The position numbers and the translations under genes were made by a program. Below the pieces are notes generated by a model, which did no database searches, was not told the origin of the DNA, and was given only the letters and a program-made list of their open reading frames with translations. This document shows positions 24,324-33,046 of a DNA stretch of 60,363 nucleotides, piece by piece. Position 1 is the stretch's first letter; each line of letters opens with the position of its first letter. This DNA is from JBHJGS01 sp050331575 (GTDB lineage: Bacteria > Pseudomonadota > Alphaproteobacteria > Sphingomonadales > Rhodothalassiaceae): NCBI GenBank assembly GCA_050331575.1, contig JBHJGS010000028.1, positions 1 through 60,363 on the forward strand. The letters run 5' to 3'.

Positions 24324-24988
24324 GGCGATTTCTCCATATCCTGGGCGATGTCCTCAACCGCGACGGGGTCGATGCGCATCCGCACGCGATTGTCCAGCCG
24401 CGCGATCCGGTCATCCGCGTAAAGGGTAAACCCGCCGGCCTGGAAATCGCCCAGCGGCGAGCGGCCTTCGACCGGCTGTTGCGATTGCGCCAGATGTCGC
24501 TCCAGATCGACCTCGGCGCGTTGGGTTGCTAGTCGATACCCGGTGCTGGTCACCAGTTCGATGCCACCGGTCACGTCGAGGATCTTCTCCTCCAGCAGAT
24601 AGATCCCGCCCGGGGCATAGACGCGCGCCTCCTCGCCCTTGCCGAGGGCCATTTCAGCGGATAGCGCGCGCAACGCGATGGTCGGCGCACTGGGCGTGTC
24701 CTGCACCGCCTCTTCAGCGGACACGTGAAACAGCCGCCCCTGCGCATCGACCCCGGTATAGCGCGCATCGCGGACCCGGATCTTATCACTGTGTTCAGCC
24801 AGGGCGTCGCGGTTGAAGGTGAACCCGCGCGGCTGGTCGGAGACCAGCGGCCAAATCAGGGCTGTCAAGGCGATCGCTGCGGCGATCGCGGGCAGAATGA
24901 TGCGCATCACCGCCACGAAGCGGTCATAGGGCGTCAGGGCCGACCGGCCGGTCAGCAAGAAGCGGCGGCGCGGTTGGCCGCCGCGCAT
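24320..24988 (-). CDS. lptC: LptC, bitopic lipopolysaccharide-transport protein
   Basis: A 222-residue protein from the ATG at 24988, which follows the rnd stop by one base; an in-frame ATG at 25015 inside rnd would add nine residues. One transmembrane span at about 30-50 (VMRIILPAIAAAIALTALIWPL) is followed by a periplasmic LptC beta-jellyroll (KIRVRDARYTGVDAQGRLFHVSAEEA...GGIYLLEEKILDVTGGIELVTSTGYRL in pieces). LptC receives LPS from LptB2FG and hands it to LptA. Operon order rnd-lptC-lptA is the usual alphaproteobacterial one. Confidence 0.9.
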   Translation of the reverse strand: MRGGQPRRRFLLTGRSALTPYDRFVAVMRIILPAIAAAIALTALIWPLVSDQPRGFTFNRDALAEHSDKIRVRDARYTGVDAQGRLFHVSAEEAVQDTPSAPTIALRALSAEMALGKGEEARVYAPGGIYLLEEKILDVTGGIELVTSTGYRLATQRAEVDLERHLAQSQQPVEGRSPLGDFQAGGFTLYADDRIARLDNRVRMRIDPVAVEDIAQDMEKSP

Positions 24989-24989
24989 G

Positions 24990-25607
24990 TCAGGAATGGG
25001 CAAAGATGTCCACATTGTCCCAGCCCATCAGATCCAGGGTGGCGCGATAGGGCAGAAATTGAAACGCTGCCTCGGCCAGGGCGGTGCGGCCCTCCCGCGC
25101 CAAAAGCTCGTCCAGCCGCTGTTTCAGCGCGTGCAGATGCAAGACGTCGGAGGCGGCATAGGCGTGTTGCGCCTCGGTCAGCGTGTCGGCTCCCCAGTCA
25201 GAGCTTTGCTGCTGCTTGGAGATTTCGACGTCCAAGAGATCGCGGCATAAATCGCGCAGGCCATGGCGGTCGGTGAAGGTGCGTACCAATTTCGATGCGA
25301 TCTTGGTGCAATAAAGCGGCGCGGTCATCACGCCCAAATATTGCTGAAATACCGCGATATCGAAGCGGGCAAAGTGAAAGATCTTCAGGATGGTCGCATC
25401 ACTCAGCAACGCCTTCAACACCGGCGCCTCGTAGCGTCCTGGCGCGAATTGCACCAAATGCGCTGTGCCGTCCCCTGCGGACACTTGCACCAGGCACAAG
25501 CGATCGCGCCGCGGTTCCAGTCCCATGGTCTCGCTGTCAACGGCGATGCTGGTGCCCCAATCCAGGCCTTCGGGCAGGTCATGCTGATGCAGGTGTATTT
25601 GGCTCAT
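24990..25607 (-). CDS. rnd: RNase D-type 3'-5' exonuclease (single catalytic domain)
   Basis: A 205-residue protein starting MSQIHLHQHDLPEG at 25607. It has the DEDDy exonuclease motifs: VDSETMGL (Exo I Asp/Glu), FHFARFDIAVF (Exo II) and YAASDVLHL (Exo III, with Tyr four residues before Asp). The HRDC domains of E. coli RNase D are missing; this short version is the norm in alphaproteobacteria. It probably trims stable-RNA 3' ends in the cytoplasm. An in-frame upstream extension of 27 residues is not conserved-looking. The lptC start lies one base after its stop. Confidence 0.9.
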   Translation of the reverse strand: MSQIHLHQHDLPEGLDWGTSIAVDSETMGLEPRRDRLCLVQVSAGDGTAHLVQFAPGRYEAPVLKALLSDATILKIFHFARFDIAVFQQYLGVMTAPLYCTKIASKLVRTFTDRHGLRDLCRDLLDVEISKQQQSSDWGADTLTEAQHAYAASDVLHLHALKQRLDELLAREGRTALAEAAFQFLPYRATLDLMGWDNVDIFAHS

Positions 25608-25692
25608 GATGCGTCGGTAAGATCTCAGGGCGGGCCATGGCACAAGCCATAGGCGCGCCGGCGCGCTGTGACAAGCGCAAGCCGACACCGCC

Positions 25693-25953
25693 TCAGCGCC
25701 GCGTTCGCCGGCGCTCCCGCCGCTTACGCGCGCGGCCCAAGGCGGTCTGTGTCGGCGGGCGGTGATCCGTGCGGTAGTAGCCGCCGCTGCGCACCACTTG
25801 GATAATCCCGCGCGCCACGCCGTAAGACACCAAGGCGATCACCACCAGGCTGATGGCATTCGGTCGCACATCGATTGTGGCCAGGATCAACGCCGCAAAG
25901 GCGGCTGCCAAAACGACGACGATTATTTCGAAAATCAATGGCCGACGCAGCAT
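25693..25953 (-). CDS. Small two-span inner-membrane protein (hypothetical)
   Basis: An 86-residue protein with two hydrophobic segments (about 6-26, EIIVVVLAAAFAALILAT, and 33-52, AISLVVIALVSYGVARGII) and a very basic C-terminus ending RARKRRERRRTRR. AGGGTCAAG precedes the ATG. The clean topology (both ends cytoplasmic by the positive-inside rule) argues for a real gene. I recognise no family. It lies 86 bases upstream of rnd on the same strand and could head that operon. Confidence 0.65.
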   Translation of the reverse strand: MLRRPLIFEIIVVVLAAAFAALILATIDVRPNAISLVVIALVSYGVARGIIQVVRSGGYYRTDHRPPTQTALGRARKRRERRRTRR

Positions 25954-26011
25954 CTTGACCCTATTCTACGGTCCGCTCGTGCCCTGCACCACCATCTGAG
26001 GGGAGACGCAG

Positions 26012-26518
26012 ATGAAAATCAAGGACCGCCCTGAGTTCAAAACCAAACTCGCACCCCTGACCTATTCGGCGCAAACCAAGGTTTCCGAGGCGGTCAAGGA
26101 AATGGCGGAGCGCAATATCGGCGCCGTCATTGTTGTGAATGACGATTTCACCGTCGCCGGGATCGTCTCGGAGCGCGACTTATTGCGGCGGTTGTTAGGC
26201 CAGAAGCGCGATCCGGAGACCACGACGCTGGGCGATATTATGACGGCGGATGTGCGCGTGGCCACAGCGGAGGACAATTTGATCGATTGGCTGCGGCAAA
26301 TGTCTAACCAGCGGTTCCGGCACCTGCCCATCGTCGATGACCAAGGCAAGGTGGTGGCGATGATGAGCCAGGGCGACTTCGTGTCTTATACGTGGCCGGA
26401 ACTGCTCTACCGCCTGCGTGAGAACGCCCAGGCAACGCTGGGCCCGCAATATCCGATCTGGCTGATCGTCGCGGCCATCATCCTGTATCTGTTCCTGGTG
26501 CTGCTGCTGGTGCTGTGA
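26012..26518 (+). CDS. Paired CBS-domain protein with C-terminal membrane anchor
   Basis: A 168-residue protein. Two CBS motifs (about 10-65, with VSEAVKEMAERNIGAVIVVND and VAGIVSERDLLRRL, and about 75-130, with RFRHLPIVDDQGKVVAMMSQGDF) form a Bateman module that typically binds adenosyl ligands. Residues 148-168 (PIWLIVAAIILYLFLVLLLVL) form one membrane span, which is unusual for stand-alone CBS pairs. GGGGAGA lies 6 bases before the ATG. It probably senses energy state near the membrane; no partner is visible. It converges with mnmE 5 bases away. Confidence 0.88.
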   Translation: MKIKDRPEFKTKLAPLTYSAQTKVSEAVKEMAERNIGAVIVVNDDFTVAGIVSERDLLRRLLGQKRDPETTTLGDIMTADVRVATAEDNLIDWLRQMSNQRFRHLPIVDDQGKVVAMMSQGDFVSYTWPELLYRLRENAQATLGPQYPIWLIVAAIILYLFLVLLLVL

Positions 26519-26523
26519 GCGGG

Positions 26524-27825
26524 CTATTTGCCGATACAAAAATCGCTGAAGATCACATCCAGCAGATCATCCACATCGACCCGGCCGGTCAGCCGGCCCA
26601 GCGCGCGCACCGCCAAGCGCAGATCCTCCGCTGCCAGAACCGGTTCATCCTGCTCCGCGAAACGGTCCAGATGCGCGGCCGTTTCGGTCAGGGCATAGCG
26701 GTGGCGCGCGCGGGTCAGCACCGGCTGCGCCGGGTCGGGCCGCGGCGCGGCCAGGCGCTCGGCAATCGCTGCCATCAGCGCCTCCAGGCCCTCGCCGGTC
26801 TTGCTCGACACCGGCAGATAACGCGGATCGTCAAGGCGCGCCAGGTCAGCCTTGTGGGCCACCCATAAGTCCTTGGTCGCTGGCACCTCCGTGGCGGCCG
26901 CGGCGCCGGTGTCAGCAGCATCGACGACTCGGATCACCAGATCGGCCCGATCCATGGCCGCGCGCGCCCGGCGCACGCCTTCCTGCTCGATCGGATCCGC
27001 ACTGTCGCGCAGTCCGGCCAGATCCAGCAGATCGACCGGCAGGCCGGCCAGATTGAGCCGCACCCGGACAATATCGCGCGTGGTCCCGGCGATCGGCGAG
27101 ACGATGGCTGCCTCGGTGCGCGCCAGCCGGTTCAGCAGCGAGGATTTGCCGGCATTGGGCGGCCCGGCGATGGCGATGGTGAAGCCGTCCCGGATGCGCT
27201 CGCCCAGATCGCCTTCGCCCAGATGCCGGCGGATCTGCCCGCCGATCGGCAGCGCCGTGCCGCGCGCCTGGCCGATCAGGTCTTCCGGCAGATCCTCGTC
27301 GGAAAAGTCCAGCGCGGCCTCCAGATGCGCCAGCGCGCGCATCAGCGTGGCGCGCCAGCGCTCATAAAGTTGCCCCAGATGCCCGTCCAGCTGGGTCAGC
27401 GCCTGCAGCCGCTGGGCCGGTGTCTCGGCTGCAATCAAGTCGGCCAGCGCCTCCACCTGGGTCAGATCCAGGCGGCCATGATCGAAGGCGCGGCGGGTGA
27501 ATTCACCGGGCTCGGCCGGTCGCAGTCCGTCCAGATCGGCCAGCGCCTGAAGCACCGCCTCAACCACCGTTGGCCCGCCATGGACCTGCAATTCCGCGAC
27601 ATCTTCTCCGGTGAAGCTGTGGGGGCCGGGAAAGAACAGCACCAGGCCGGTGTCCAGAAGCGTGCCGTGGCGATCGTGCAAGCGCCTCAGCGCGGCCCGG
27701 CGCGGCGGCGGCACGTCTGCGGCCAGCGCCTGCAGGGCACGACCGGCATGCGCGCCGGACACGCGGATCACCGCCACCCCGGCCGGCCCCGGCCCGGTGG
27801 CGCAGGCAAAGATCGTCTGGGTCAC
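26524..27825 (-). CDS. mnmE: MnmE, tRNA uridine-34 modification GTPase
   Basis: A 433-residue protein that with MnmG installs 5-(carboxymethyl)aminomethyl groups on U34 of tRNAs. The N-terminal tetrahydrofolate-binding domain covers 1-115 (TIFACATGPGPAGVAVIRVSG), helices and the G domain follow, with Walker A GPPNAGKSS at 221-229. The C-terminal FCIGK, with the conserved Cys, is present. Oddities: the G3 motif reads DLAGL rather than DTAGL, and the G4 position reads HKAD rather than NKxD. mnmG, rsmG and parAB, usual neighbours, are absent. The start overlaps the stop of the DUF6489 gene by 4 bases. Confidence 0.93.
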   Translation of the reverse strand: MTQTIFACATGPGPAGVAVIRVSGAHAGRALQALAADVPPPRRAALRRLHDRHGTLLDTGLVLFFPGPHSFTGEDVAELQVHGGPTVVEAVLQALADLDGLRPAEPGEFTRRAFDHGRLDLTQVEALADLIAAETPAQRLQALTQLDGHLGQLYERWRATLMRALAHLEAALDFSDEDLPEDLIGQARGTALPIGGQIRRHLGEGDLGERIRDGFTIAIAGPPNAGKSSLLNRLARTEAAIVSPIAGTTRDIVRVRLNLAGLPVDLLDLAGLRDSADPIEQEGVRRARAAMDRADLVIRVVDAADTGAAAATEVPATKDLWVAHKADLARLDDPRYLPVSSKTGEGLEALMAAIAERLAAPRPDPAQPVLTRARHRYALTETAAHLDRFAEQDEPVLAAEDLRLAVRALGRLTGRVDVDDLLDVIFSDFCIGK

Positions 27826-28067
27826 CGCTCCTGCGTGCCGCCCCCGGCCAGTTGCGACCAGAACAGCTTTTGCATCTGCTCAAATCCCGCGCCGGCGCCG
27901 CTGGCCCACAGCTTGATCATCTGCTCGATATCTTCCGGCTGCAGGCCTTTCTCGACCCGGTCCTGCATCTGGTCCATCATCGCCTTCTGTAGCGGGGCAA
28001 CATCCGGCAGGCCCAAAAAGGCGCGGGCTTCCTGTGGCGTGCAGTCGATATCGATCGTAACCTTCAT
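27822..28067 (-). CDS. DUF6489 family protein
   Basis: An 81-residue protein from the ATG at 28067, with AGGAG 9 bases upstream. It reads MKVTIDIDCTPQEARAFLGLPD, then PLQKAMMDQMQDRV and helical sequence to the end, matching the small alphaproteobacterial DUF6489 family (beta hairpin then amphipathic helices). Function is unknown. It is translationally coupled to mnmE by a 4-base overlap, a neighbourhood worth noting for guesses about RNA or membrane roles. Confidence 0.8.
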   Translation of the reverse strand: MKVTIDIDCTPQEARAFLGLPDVAPLQKAMMDQMQDRVEKGLQPEDIEQMIKLWASGAGAGFEQMQKLFWSQLAGGGTQER

Positions 28068-28143
28068 GGCGGGGCTCCTGAGTGCGCGGGGGTCCAGCAC
28101 TGCCGGACTGCGCCGGCTTTGACAAGCAAGGGGGGGAAGACCG

Positions 28144-28599
28144 ATGCCGCAGCGATCGCTGCACACGCCGCTGGGCGATCTGACTGTGTCACAGGAGCAG
28201 GACGCGATCGTGGCGCTGGACTGGGGCTGGGGCCGCGACCAGGCCGACACCCCGCTGCTGGCCGAGGCGGTGGCGCAACTGCAGGATTATTTCGACGGCC
28301 GGCGCACCGCCTTCGAGCTGCCGCTCGCCCCGCTCGGGACGCCGTATCAGCAGGGTATCTGGCGGGCCTTGCAGGCCATTGCTTATGGCGAGACGGTCAG
28401 CTACGGCGCTTTGGCGGAGCGGCTGGGCACGGCTGCGCGGCCGGTCGGCACCGCCTGCGGCGCCAATCCCATTCCGATCTTGATCCCGTGTCACCGGGTC
28501 ATCGCCAAGTCCGGCGCGCTGGTGAACTATTCCGGCGACGGCGGCATCGAAACCAAGGCCGCATTGCTCAGACTGGAAGGCGCGATGCTCGCTGTTTAG
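28144..28599 (+). CDS. ogt: Methylated-DNA-protein cysteine methyltransferase
   Basis: A 151-residue suicide DNA-repair protein that removes O6-methyl groups from guanine. The C-terminal domain has the winged-helix segment GTPYQQGIWRALQAIAYGETVSYGALA and the active-site PCHRV with the acceptor C116; ALVNYSGDGGIETKAALLRLE follows as in the family. The N-terminal domain is shorter than in E. coli Ogt. GGGGGAAG lies just before the ATG. The 3' end converges with lptG 10 bases away. Confidence 0.93.
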   Translation: MPQRSLHTPLGDLTVSQEQDAIVALDWGWGRDQADTPLLAEAVAQLQDYFDGRRTAFELPLAPLGTPYQQGIWRALQAIAYGETVSYGALAERLGTAARPVGTACGANPIPILIPCHRVIAKSGALVNYSGDGGIETKAALLRLEGAMLAV

Positions 28600-28609
28600 A
28601 AGGCGGGCC

Positions 28610-29731
28610 TTATTCCTCAACGATGAACACGGCCGCATAGCCCAGCAGCAAGAAGAAGGCGACCGGGGCGAAGGCGGCGACCACGGGCGGAACGGTGCCC
28701 AGTTCGCCCAGCGCCAGCATGAAATTCTGTACCACGAAAAAGCCGAAGCCCATGGCCATGCCCAGGATCGCGCGGGCGAACAGCTTACCGGCACGCGCTG
28801 AGCCGAAGCCGACCACCGCGGCCATCACCGGCATGATCAGAGCGCCCATGGGAGCTGCGAATCGCTTCAGGAACGCCGTGCGCAGGTCACGGGTGTCGGC
28901 GCCTTCGCGGTTCAGCTGCTCGATTGTCGCGTCCAGATCGCCCAGGGCGCTGTGGTCCGGCTCGATGGTCTCGGTCAAAAAGCGATCCGGCGGCACATCC
29001 AGATCCCAGGGCTGGACCTCGCGCACCACCGTGGTCAGATCGGCGGCATCGAAGCGCCGCGCGCCGTAGAGCGTCCAGCCGCCATCATTGTACCAGGCAA
29101 AGTCCGCGGTCATGGAGCCGGACAAAAGCTCGTCCGGCCCGCGGTCATAGACGGTGACATCGTCCAGGATCACCCGGGTCCCGGAGCGGGTCACGCTGGC
29201 GGCGTGGATGATCGTGCGATTGTCGCCGATCCACACATCGGCGCGGCTTTCCGGCGGCGGACCCAGATCCAGCGCGAAGCCATTGTCTTCCCAATAGTCC
29301 AGGCGAGCGGTCGCCTCGACCACGACGGTTTCCTGGAAAACGAAATGGCCGATGGCGATGAGCAGGCAGCCCAGGCCGAGCGGAAACAAAATCCGGTGCG
29401 CAGACAGCCCGGCCGCGCGCAGCACGGTGATCTCGCTGCCCTGGTTCATCTGGCCCAAGGTGACCAGCGCGCCGAGTAGGGCGGCGAAGGGCGCAAACAG
29501 GGTCAAGAGCTGCGGCAGCCTCAGCGCCACATAGCGCAGCAAGGTGGCCTGATCGGCGGCGGGGTCAGCCAGGATCTCGTCGGAATTGGCCAAGACGTCG
29601 AGCATCAGCAGGATCGACACCAACAGCCCCAGCAAAACGGCGAACCGCATCAGGAACCGGCGTGTCATATACAGCGTCAGCGTGAATGACGGGGCCGGCG
29701 CCCGGCGCAGGCGCATCAGCCAGCCGGTCAT
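28610..29731 (-). CDS. lptG: LptG, lipopolysaccharide ABC exporter permease
   Basis: A 373-residue YjgP/YjgQ family protein with six predicted membrane spans in two groups of three around a large periplasmic jellyroll (about 130-270). The N-terminal TLTLYMTRRFLMRFAVLLGLLVSILLMLDVL and the QMNQGSEITVLRAAGLS coupling-helix region are diagnostic. With LptF and LptB it extracts LPS from the inner membrane and passes it to LptC. The start overlaps the lptF stop by 4 bases. LptG rather than LptF is assigned from gene order (second of the pair). Confidence 0.92.
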   Translation of the reverse strand: MTGWLMRLRRAPAPSFTLTLYMTRRFLMRFAVLLGLLVSILLMLDVLANSDEILADPAADQATLLRYVALRLPQLLTLFAPFAALLGALVTLGQMNQGSEITVLRAAGLSAHRILFPLGLGCLLIAIGHFVFQETVVVEATARLDYWEDNGFALDLGPPPESRADVWIGDNRTIIHAASVTRSGTRVILDDVTVYDRGPDELLSGSMTADFAWYNDGGWTLYGARRFDAADLTTVVREVQPWDLDVPPDRFLTETIEPDHSALGDLDATIEQLNREGADTRDLRTAFLKRFAAPMGALIMPVMAAVVGFGSARAGKLFARAILGMAMGFGFFVVQNFMLALGELGTVPPVVAAFAPVAFFLLLGYAAVFIVEE

Positions 29732-30936
29732 GCCGGGCGCGCCCGTCGCGGGCGGCTGCGCAACAGCCGCTTGATCGGCCCGCTCAGCAGTTCCCTCAGG
29801 GTGCGCACCGCCGCCTCGACCAGGGCCAGGGGCCGGCCGCCGGGGATGTTGGCGACGACATAGAGCGACCAGAAACTGAGCGCGCCATAGACCGCATAGG
29901 TGAGCCAGACCGTGGTCCAGGGGCTGGCGCCCAGATCCATCTGATCCTCGCCGGCCTCGATGAATTCGTTATAGACGATCACCGAGGCGATGCCGACGAT
30001 CATGCTGACGCCACTGTCCTTGCGCTTTTCGGTGATGCCCATGGCGATGGCCAGCGGCGGCAAGATCAGGAAGGATAAGGTGTTGACGATGCGCCAGTGC
30101 CAGGCGGAGACGAAGCCCCAGCGCTCCGGCCCGTCCGGCAGCTCAGCCAACGCTGCCAGAAGCTCGTCATTGGTGGCCTCGCGCTCATCATCGCCGCGCT
30201 CGCGAAACGGCGTCAATTCGGGTAGATCCAGCGTCAAGTCCTGGCTTTGAAAGGTCAGCACGCGCGGATTGGCCACATTCGGCGACAGGTCCAGAAGTGA
30301 GCCATCATAGAGCCGCAACACCACCAAATTCTCATCATCGGTGGCGAAAAACGCGCCGCGCTTGGCGGTGATCGCCGTGCGGTGGCCGGTTTCTGTGATG
30401 CGCTCCAGAAACAGGTCGACCAGCACCTGGCCGTCATTGCGGGTGCTGCCGATGCGTAGGGTCGCTCCGTCGCCCAGGTCGGTAAAGGCGCCGATATCGA
30501 TCTTGGCGCCCAGCGCACCGGAGCGGGCATCGAAGCGCAGCTCGGAATAGCGGTAATGGCTGTAAGGTTGCAGATAGCCCAAGAGCAGATAATGGATCGC
30601 CATCAGCCCCAGCGCCATCAGATAGATCGGCCGCAGCATGCGCCACTGCGACACCCCGCTGTTCAGAAAGGCATCCAGTTCCGAGGACAGCGACAGCCGC
30701 CGAAACGCCAGAACAATGCCGATGAAGAAGCCCAGCGGCATGCCCAGGCCCAGATATTCCGGCACCTGGTGCATCAGCATGCGCCAAACCACATCGACCG
30801 GGCCGGACTCATTCACCACGAAGTCGAACAGCCGCAGCATCTGCTCCAAAAGCAGCAGCATGACCGCGATGACCATGGTCATCACAAACGGCGTCAGCAG
30901 CGCCCGCAGAAGGTAACGGTCCAGTCGGATCAGCAT
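29728..30936 (-). CDS. lptF: LptF, lipopolysaccharide ABC exporter permease
   Basis: A 402-residue partner of LptG with the same topology. RLDRYLLRALLTPFVMTMVIAVMLLLLEQMLRLFDF in pieces forms the first helix region; the RRLSLSSELDAFLNSGVS coupling helix and the C-terminal spans (INTLSFLILPPLAIAMGITEKRK-like segment) match the family. The periplasmic domain spans about 130-270. The ATG at 30936 has no strong ribosome site. The preceding gene (LPG-synthase-like) ends 35 bases upstream on the same strand. Confidence 0.92.
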   Translation of the reverse strand: MLIRLDRYLLRALLTPFVMTMVIAVMLLLLEQMLRLFDFVVNESGPVDVVWRMLMHQVPEYLGLGMPLGFFIGIVLAFRRLSLSSELDAFLNSGVSQWRMLRPIYLMALGLMAIHYLLLGYLQPYSHYRYSELRFDARSGALGAKIDIGAFTDLGDGATLRIGSTRNDGQVLVDLFLERITETGHRTAITAKRGAFFATDDENLVVLRLYDGSLLDLSPNVANPRVLTFQSQDLTLDLPELTPFRERGDDEREATNDELLAALAELPDGPERWGFVSAWHWRIVNTLSFLILPPLAIAMGITEKRKDSGVSMIVGIASVIVYNEFIEAGEDQMDLGASPWTTVWLTYAVYGALSFWSLYVVANIPGGRPLALVEAAVRTLRELLSGPIKRLLRSRPRRARPA

Positions 30937-30970
30937 GGCTTGGGCCCCTGACCGGCCGGTTTGGCGCCGG

Positions 30971-32020
30971 TCACGCCTGGGCCGGTACTTTGCGGCTGCC
31001 GGTGGAGAAGATCAACAGCAAGGACAAGGTGGTGGCCTGCTGCACGCCGGTGAACGCCAGCAATACGCCGGCCAGGGCGGCTTCCGGGATCTGCACGGCC
31101 CCGGCCATTGGCAGCGCCGCAGCAAAGAAGGTCAAATTCTTATTGGGCACCAGCGGCAAGCGGTTGACGATTTGATACAGCGTCAAAAACAGGAACCAGG
31201 TGCTCAGCGAGACACTCGGCAGCGCCACGGCGTACATCAGCAGCTGCAACACAAAGGTCAGCGCGAAGCGTCCGGCATGCATGCAGGTGACCTGCGCCAA
31301 GGGGCCACCGTCGCTTGACAATAAGCGCCGGCGCAGCAGCACAAGGCCCAAAATCAAGCCCAGATCCAGGGCGATGAGCGCCACCGCCCCCGCCACGATG
31401 CCGTTCAGCGGCAGTGTATAAATGCTGCCTTCGATCAGCAGAACCGTCAGGAACAGCACGGTGGCCAGGTTCGATACCGCTGCGGAGGTGAGATTGACAT
31501 CTTTGACCAGACGCAGGACGTCCATGGTCGAGCGGCCCCATTCCCGCCGAGCCCAGAAGGTGAAATAGGCCTCTCCGGAATAGCTGAAAAAATCGAAATT
31601 GAAGATTTTCTTGCGGATGAACACCGGGACATGCCGCCATTGCGACCGACCCACAAGGCGGCCATAAATCCAGGTATCGGCCAACGGCAAGGTCATGTAG
31701 CGCAGGGCAAACAGCGCGTAGAACCAAGGTGTTGTGGGCAAGGCGCTAAGCACTTGGTCCCAGCCCAGCCGGTTCAGGCGCACCAGCACAAACACCGCCA
31801 ATGCCGCCATGAAGCCCCATTGCAAGACTTGGCCAAGCAAGGTTCGGCGCGCTGAGCCGGCCGGACCGATGACGCGGTCAGCGGTGTGGGTGAAGGCTCG
31901 TTGCCGAGCCACAAGACGGCGGTGCCAAGATTCGCGGATCGGAAATATCAAGAACGCCCTACTCTTGCATGGCCGCGCTCCGGCAATGGGCTGCCGCTGT
32001 GGTCGGCTTCTGGAGGTCAT
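30971..32020 (-). CDS. LPG-synthase-TM/UPF0104-like polytopic membrane protein
   Basis: A 349-residue protein from the ATG at 32020, immediately preceded by GGGGAGGTG; an in-frame reading far upstream overlaps the divergent GT2 gene and is not used. After a basic 65-residue N-terminus there are about seven to eight hydrophobic segments. The pattern (LNRLGWDQVLSALP, PLADTWIYGRLVG, YSGEAYFTFWARR, NRLPLVPNKN, PMAGAVQIPEAALAG) resembles the MprF/AglD flippase-like family often found with glycosyltransferases. It may move or position a lipid-linked glycan. The function is not proven. Confidence 0.65.
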   Translation of the reverse strand: MTSRSRPQRQPIAGARPCKSRAFLIFPIRESWHRRLVARQRAFTHTADRVIGPAGSARRTLLGQVLQWGFMAALAVFVLVRLNRLGWDQVLSALPTTPWFYALFALRYMTLPLADTWIYGRLVGRSQWRHVPVFIRKKIFNFDFFSYSGEAYFTFWARREWGRSTMDVLRLVKDVNLTSAAVSNLATVLFLTVLLIEGSIYTLPLNGIVAGAVALIALDLGLILGLVLLRRRLLSSDGGPLAQVTCMHAGRFALTFVLQLLMYAVALPSVSLSTWFLFLTLYQIVNRLPLVPNKNLTFFAAALPMAGAVQIPEAALAGVLLAFTGVQQATTLSLLLIFSTGSRKVPAQA

Positions 32021-32136
32021 CACCTCCCCTTGCTTGGTTGGCCTACACTCTTGTGCCCGCGCCCGCAAGCCGGCTAACCCGCGCGATAAGCCGCTTGTGA
32101 CCGATCGCAAGCGCCGGCGAGGAGGCGAATGCCGAG

Positions 32137-32946
32137 ATGAGCAAGGACCCGGCCACCGCGCCCATGAGCGTGGTGCTGCCGTTCTACAATGAGCAGGCGT
32201 TTCTGCCTGCAAGCCTGGCATGCCTGGCGGCGCAGACTGTTCGCCCGCTCAAGCTTATCCTGGTCGACAACGCCTCGTCCGACGGATCAACTGCGGTGGC
32301 GCGCCAGTGCCTGCAGGGCACAAGCGGGATAAAGACGGTGTTCCTGCAAGAGCCGCGGCCAGGCAAATGTGCAGCGCTGCAAACCGGGTTGAAAGCGGTC
32401 GACACGCCGTTCGTGGCCTTGTGCGATGCGGATACGGCCTATCCGCCGCACTATCTGGCGCAGGCCCTACAATTGTTCGAGGCTGGCGGTGCTGATCTGG
32501 TGGCGTGCCTGGCGATGGGTGTGTCGCAGGCCCCGACGCGTTGGCGCGCACAGCTCAAGCGCCGCAAGGGTGTGATGATGTCGACGCTGTTTCCGCGGCA
32601 CTGCCATACCGGGGGCTATGGCTTCGTGCTGCGCACCCAGGCCTTGCGTCAGGCCGGAGGCTATGATCCCGATGCCTGGCCGTTCACGCTGATGGACCAT
32701 GAGCAAATGGCACGGATCTTCAAACTGGGCCGTGGGCAATATCACCCTGATCTGTGGTGCCAGCCCTCAGCGCGGCGGGCCGATCGGTCTTCGGTGCGGT
32801 GGACCTTGCCGGAGCGGCTGTTATACCAGGCGCTGCCGTTTGCCGCGCATGATTGGTTCTTTCATCGCTTCCTGGCGCGGCGTTTCCGAGCCAGGCGTCT
32901 GCAAGGCACGGCATTGCGCGAACAGCCTTGGCGCCGGGCGCGCTAA
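32137..32946 (+). CDS. Family-2 glycosyltransferase
   Basis: A 269-residue GT2 enzyme: SVVLPFYNEQAFLPASLACLAAQT, LILVDNASSDGS, ALCDADTAYPP (the metal-binding DAD near residue 93-95) and a late acidic MDHEQMARIF motif that fits the catalytic base position. GAGGAGG precedes the ATG by 11 bases. It is divergent from the LPG-synthase-like gene, with which it may form a functional pair (sugar transfer to lipid, then flipping). The C-terminal 60 residues are very basic and may touch the membrane. Confidence 0.88.
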   Translation: MSKDPATAPMSVVLPFYNEQAFLPASLACLAAQTVRPLKLILVDNASSDGSTAVARQCLQGTSGIKTVFLQEPRPGKCAALQTGLKAVDTPFVALCDADTAYPPHYLAQALQLFEAGGADLVACLAMGVSQAPTRWRAQLKRRKGVMMSTLFPRHCHTGGYGFVLRTQALRQAGGYDPDAWPFTLMDHEQMARIFKLGRGQYHPDLWCQPSARRADRSSVRWTLPERLLYQALPFAAHDWFFHRFLARRFRARRLQGTALREQPWRRAR

Positions 32947-33046
32947 ACCAACATGCGATCAGGCGCGATCGCGAGGGATCGGATGACCCTGTCCGCCTTC
33001 TTTGGCGCGCGCCTGTCTATCCGAGCGATTGGCGCGACCAGCGGCT

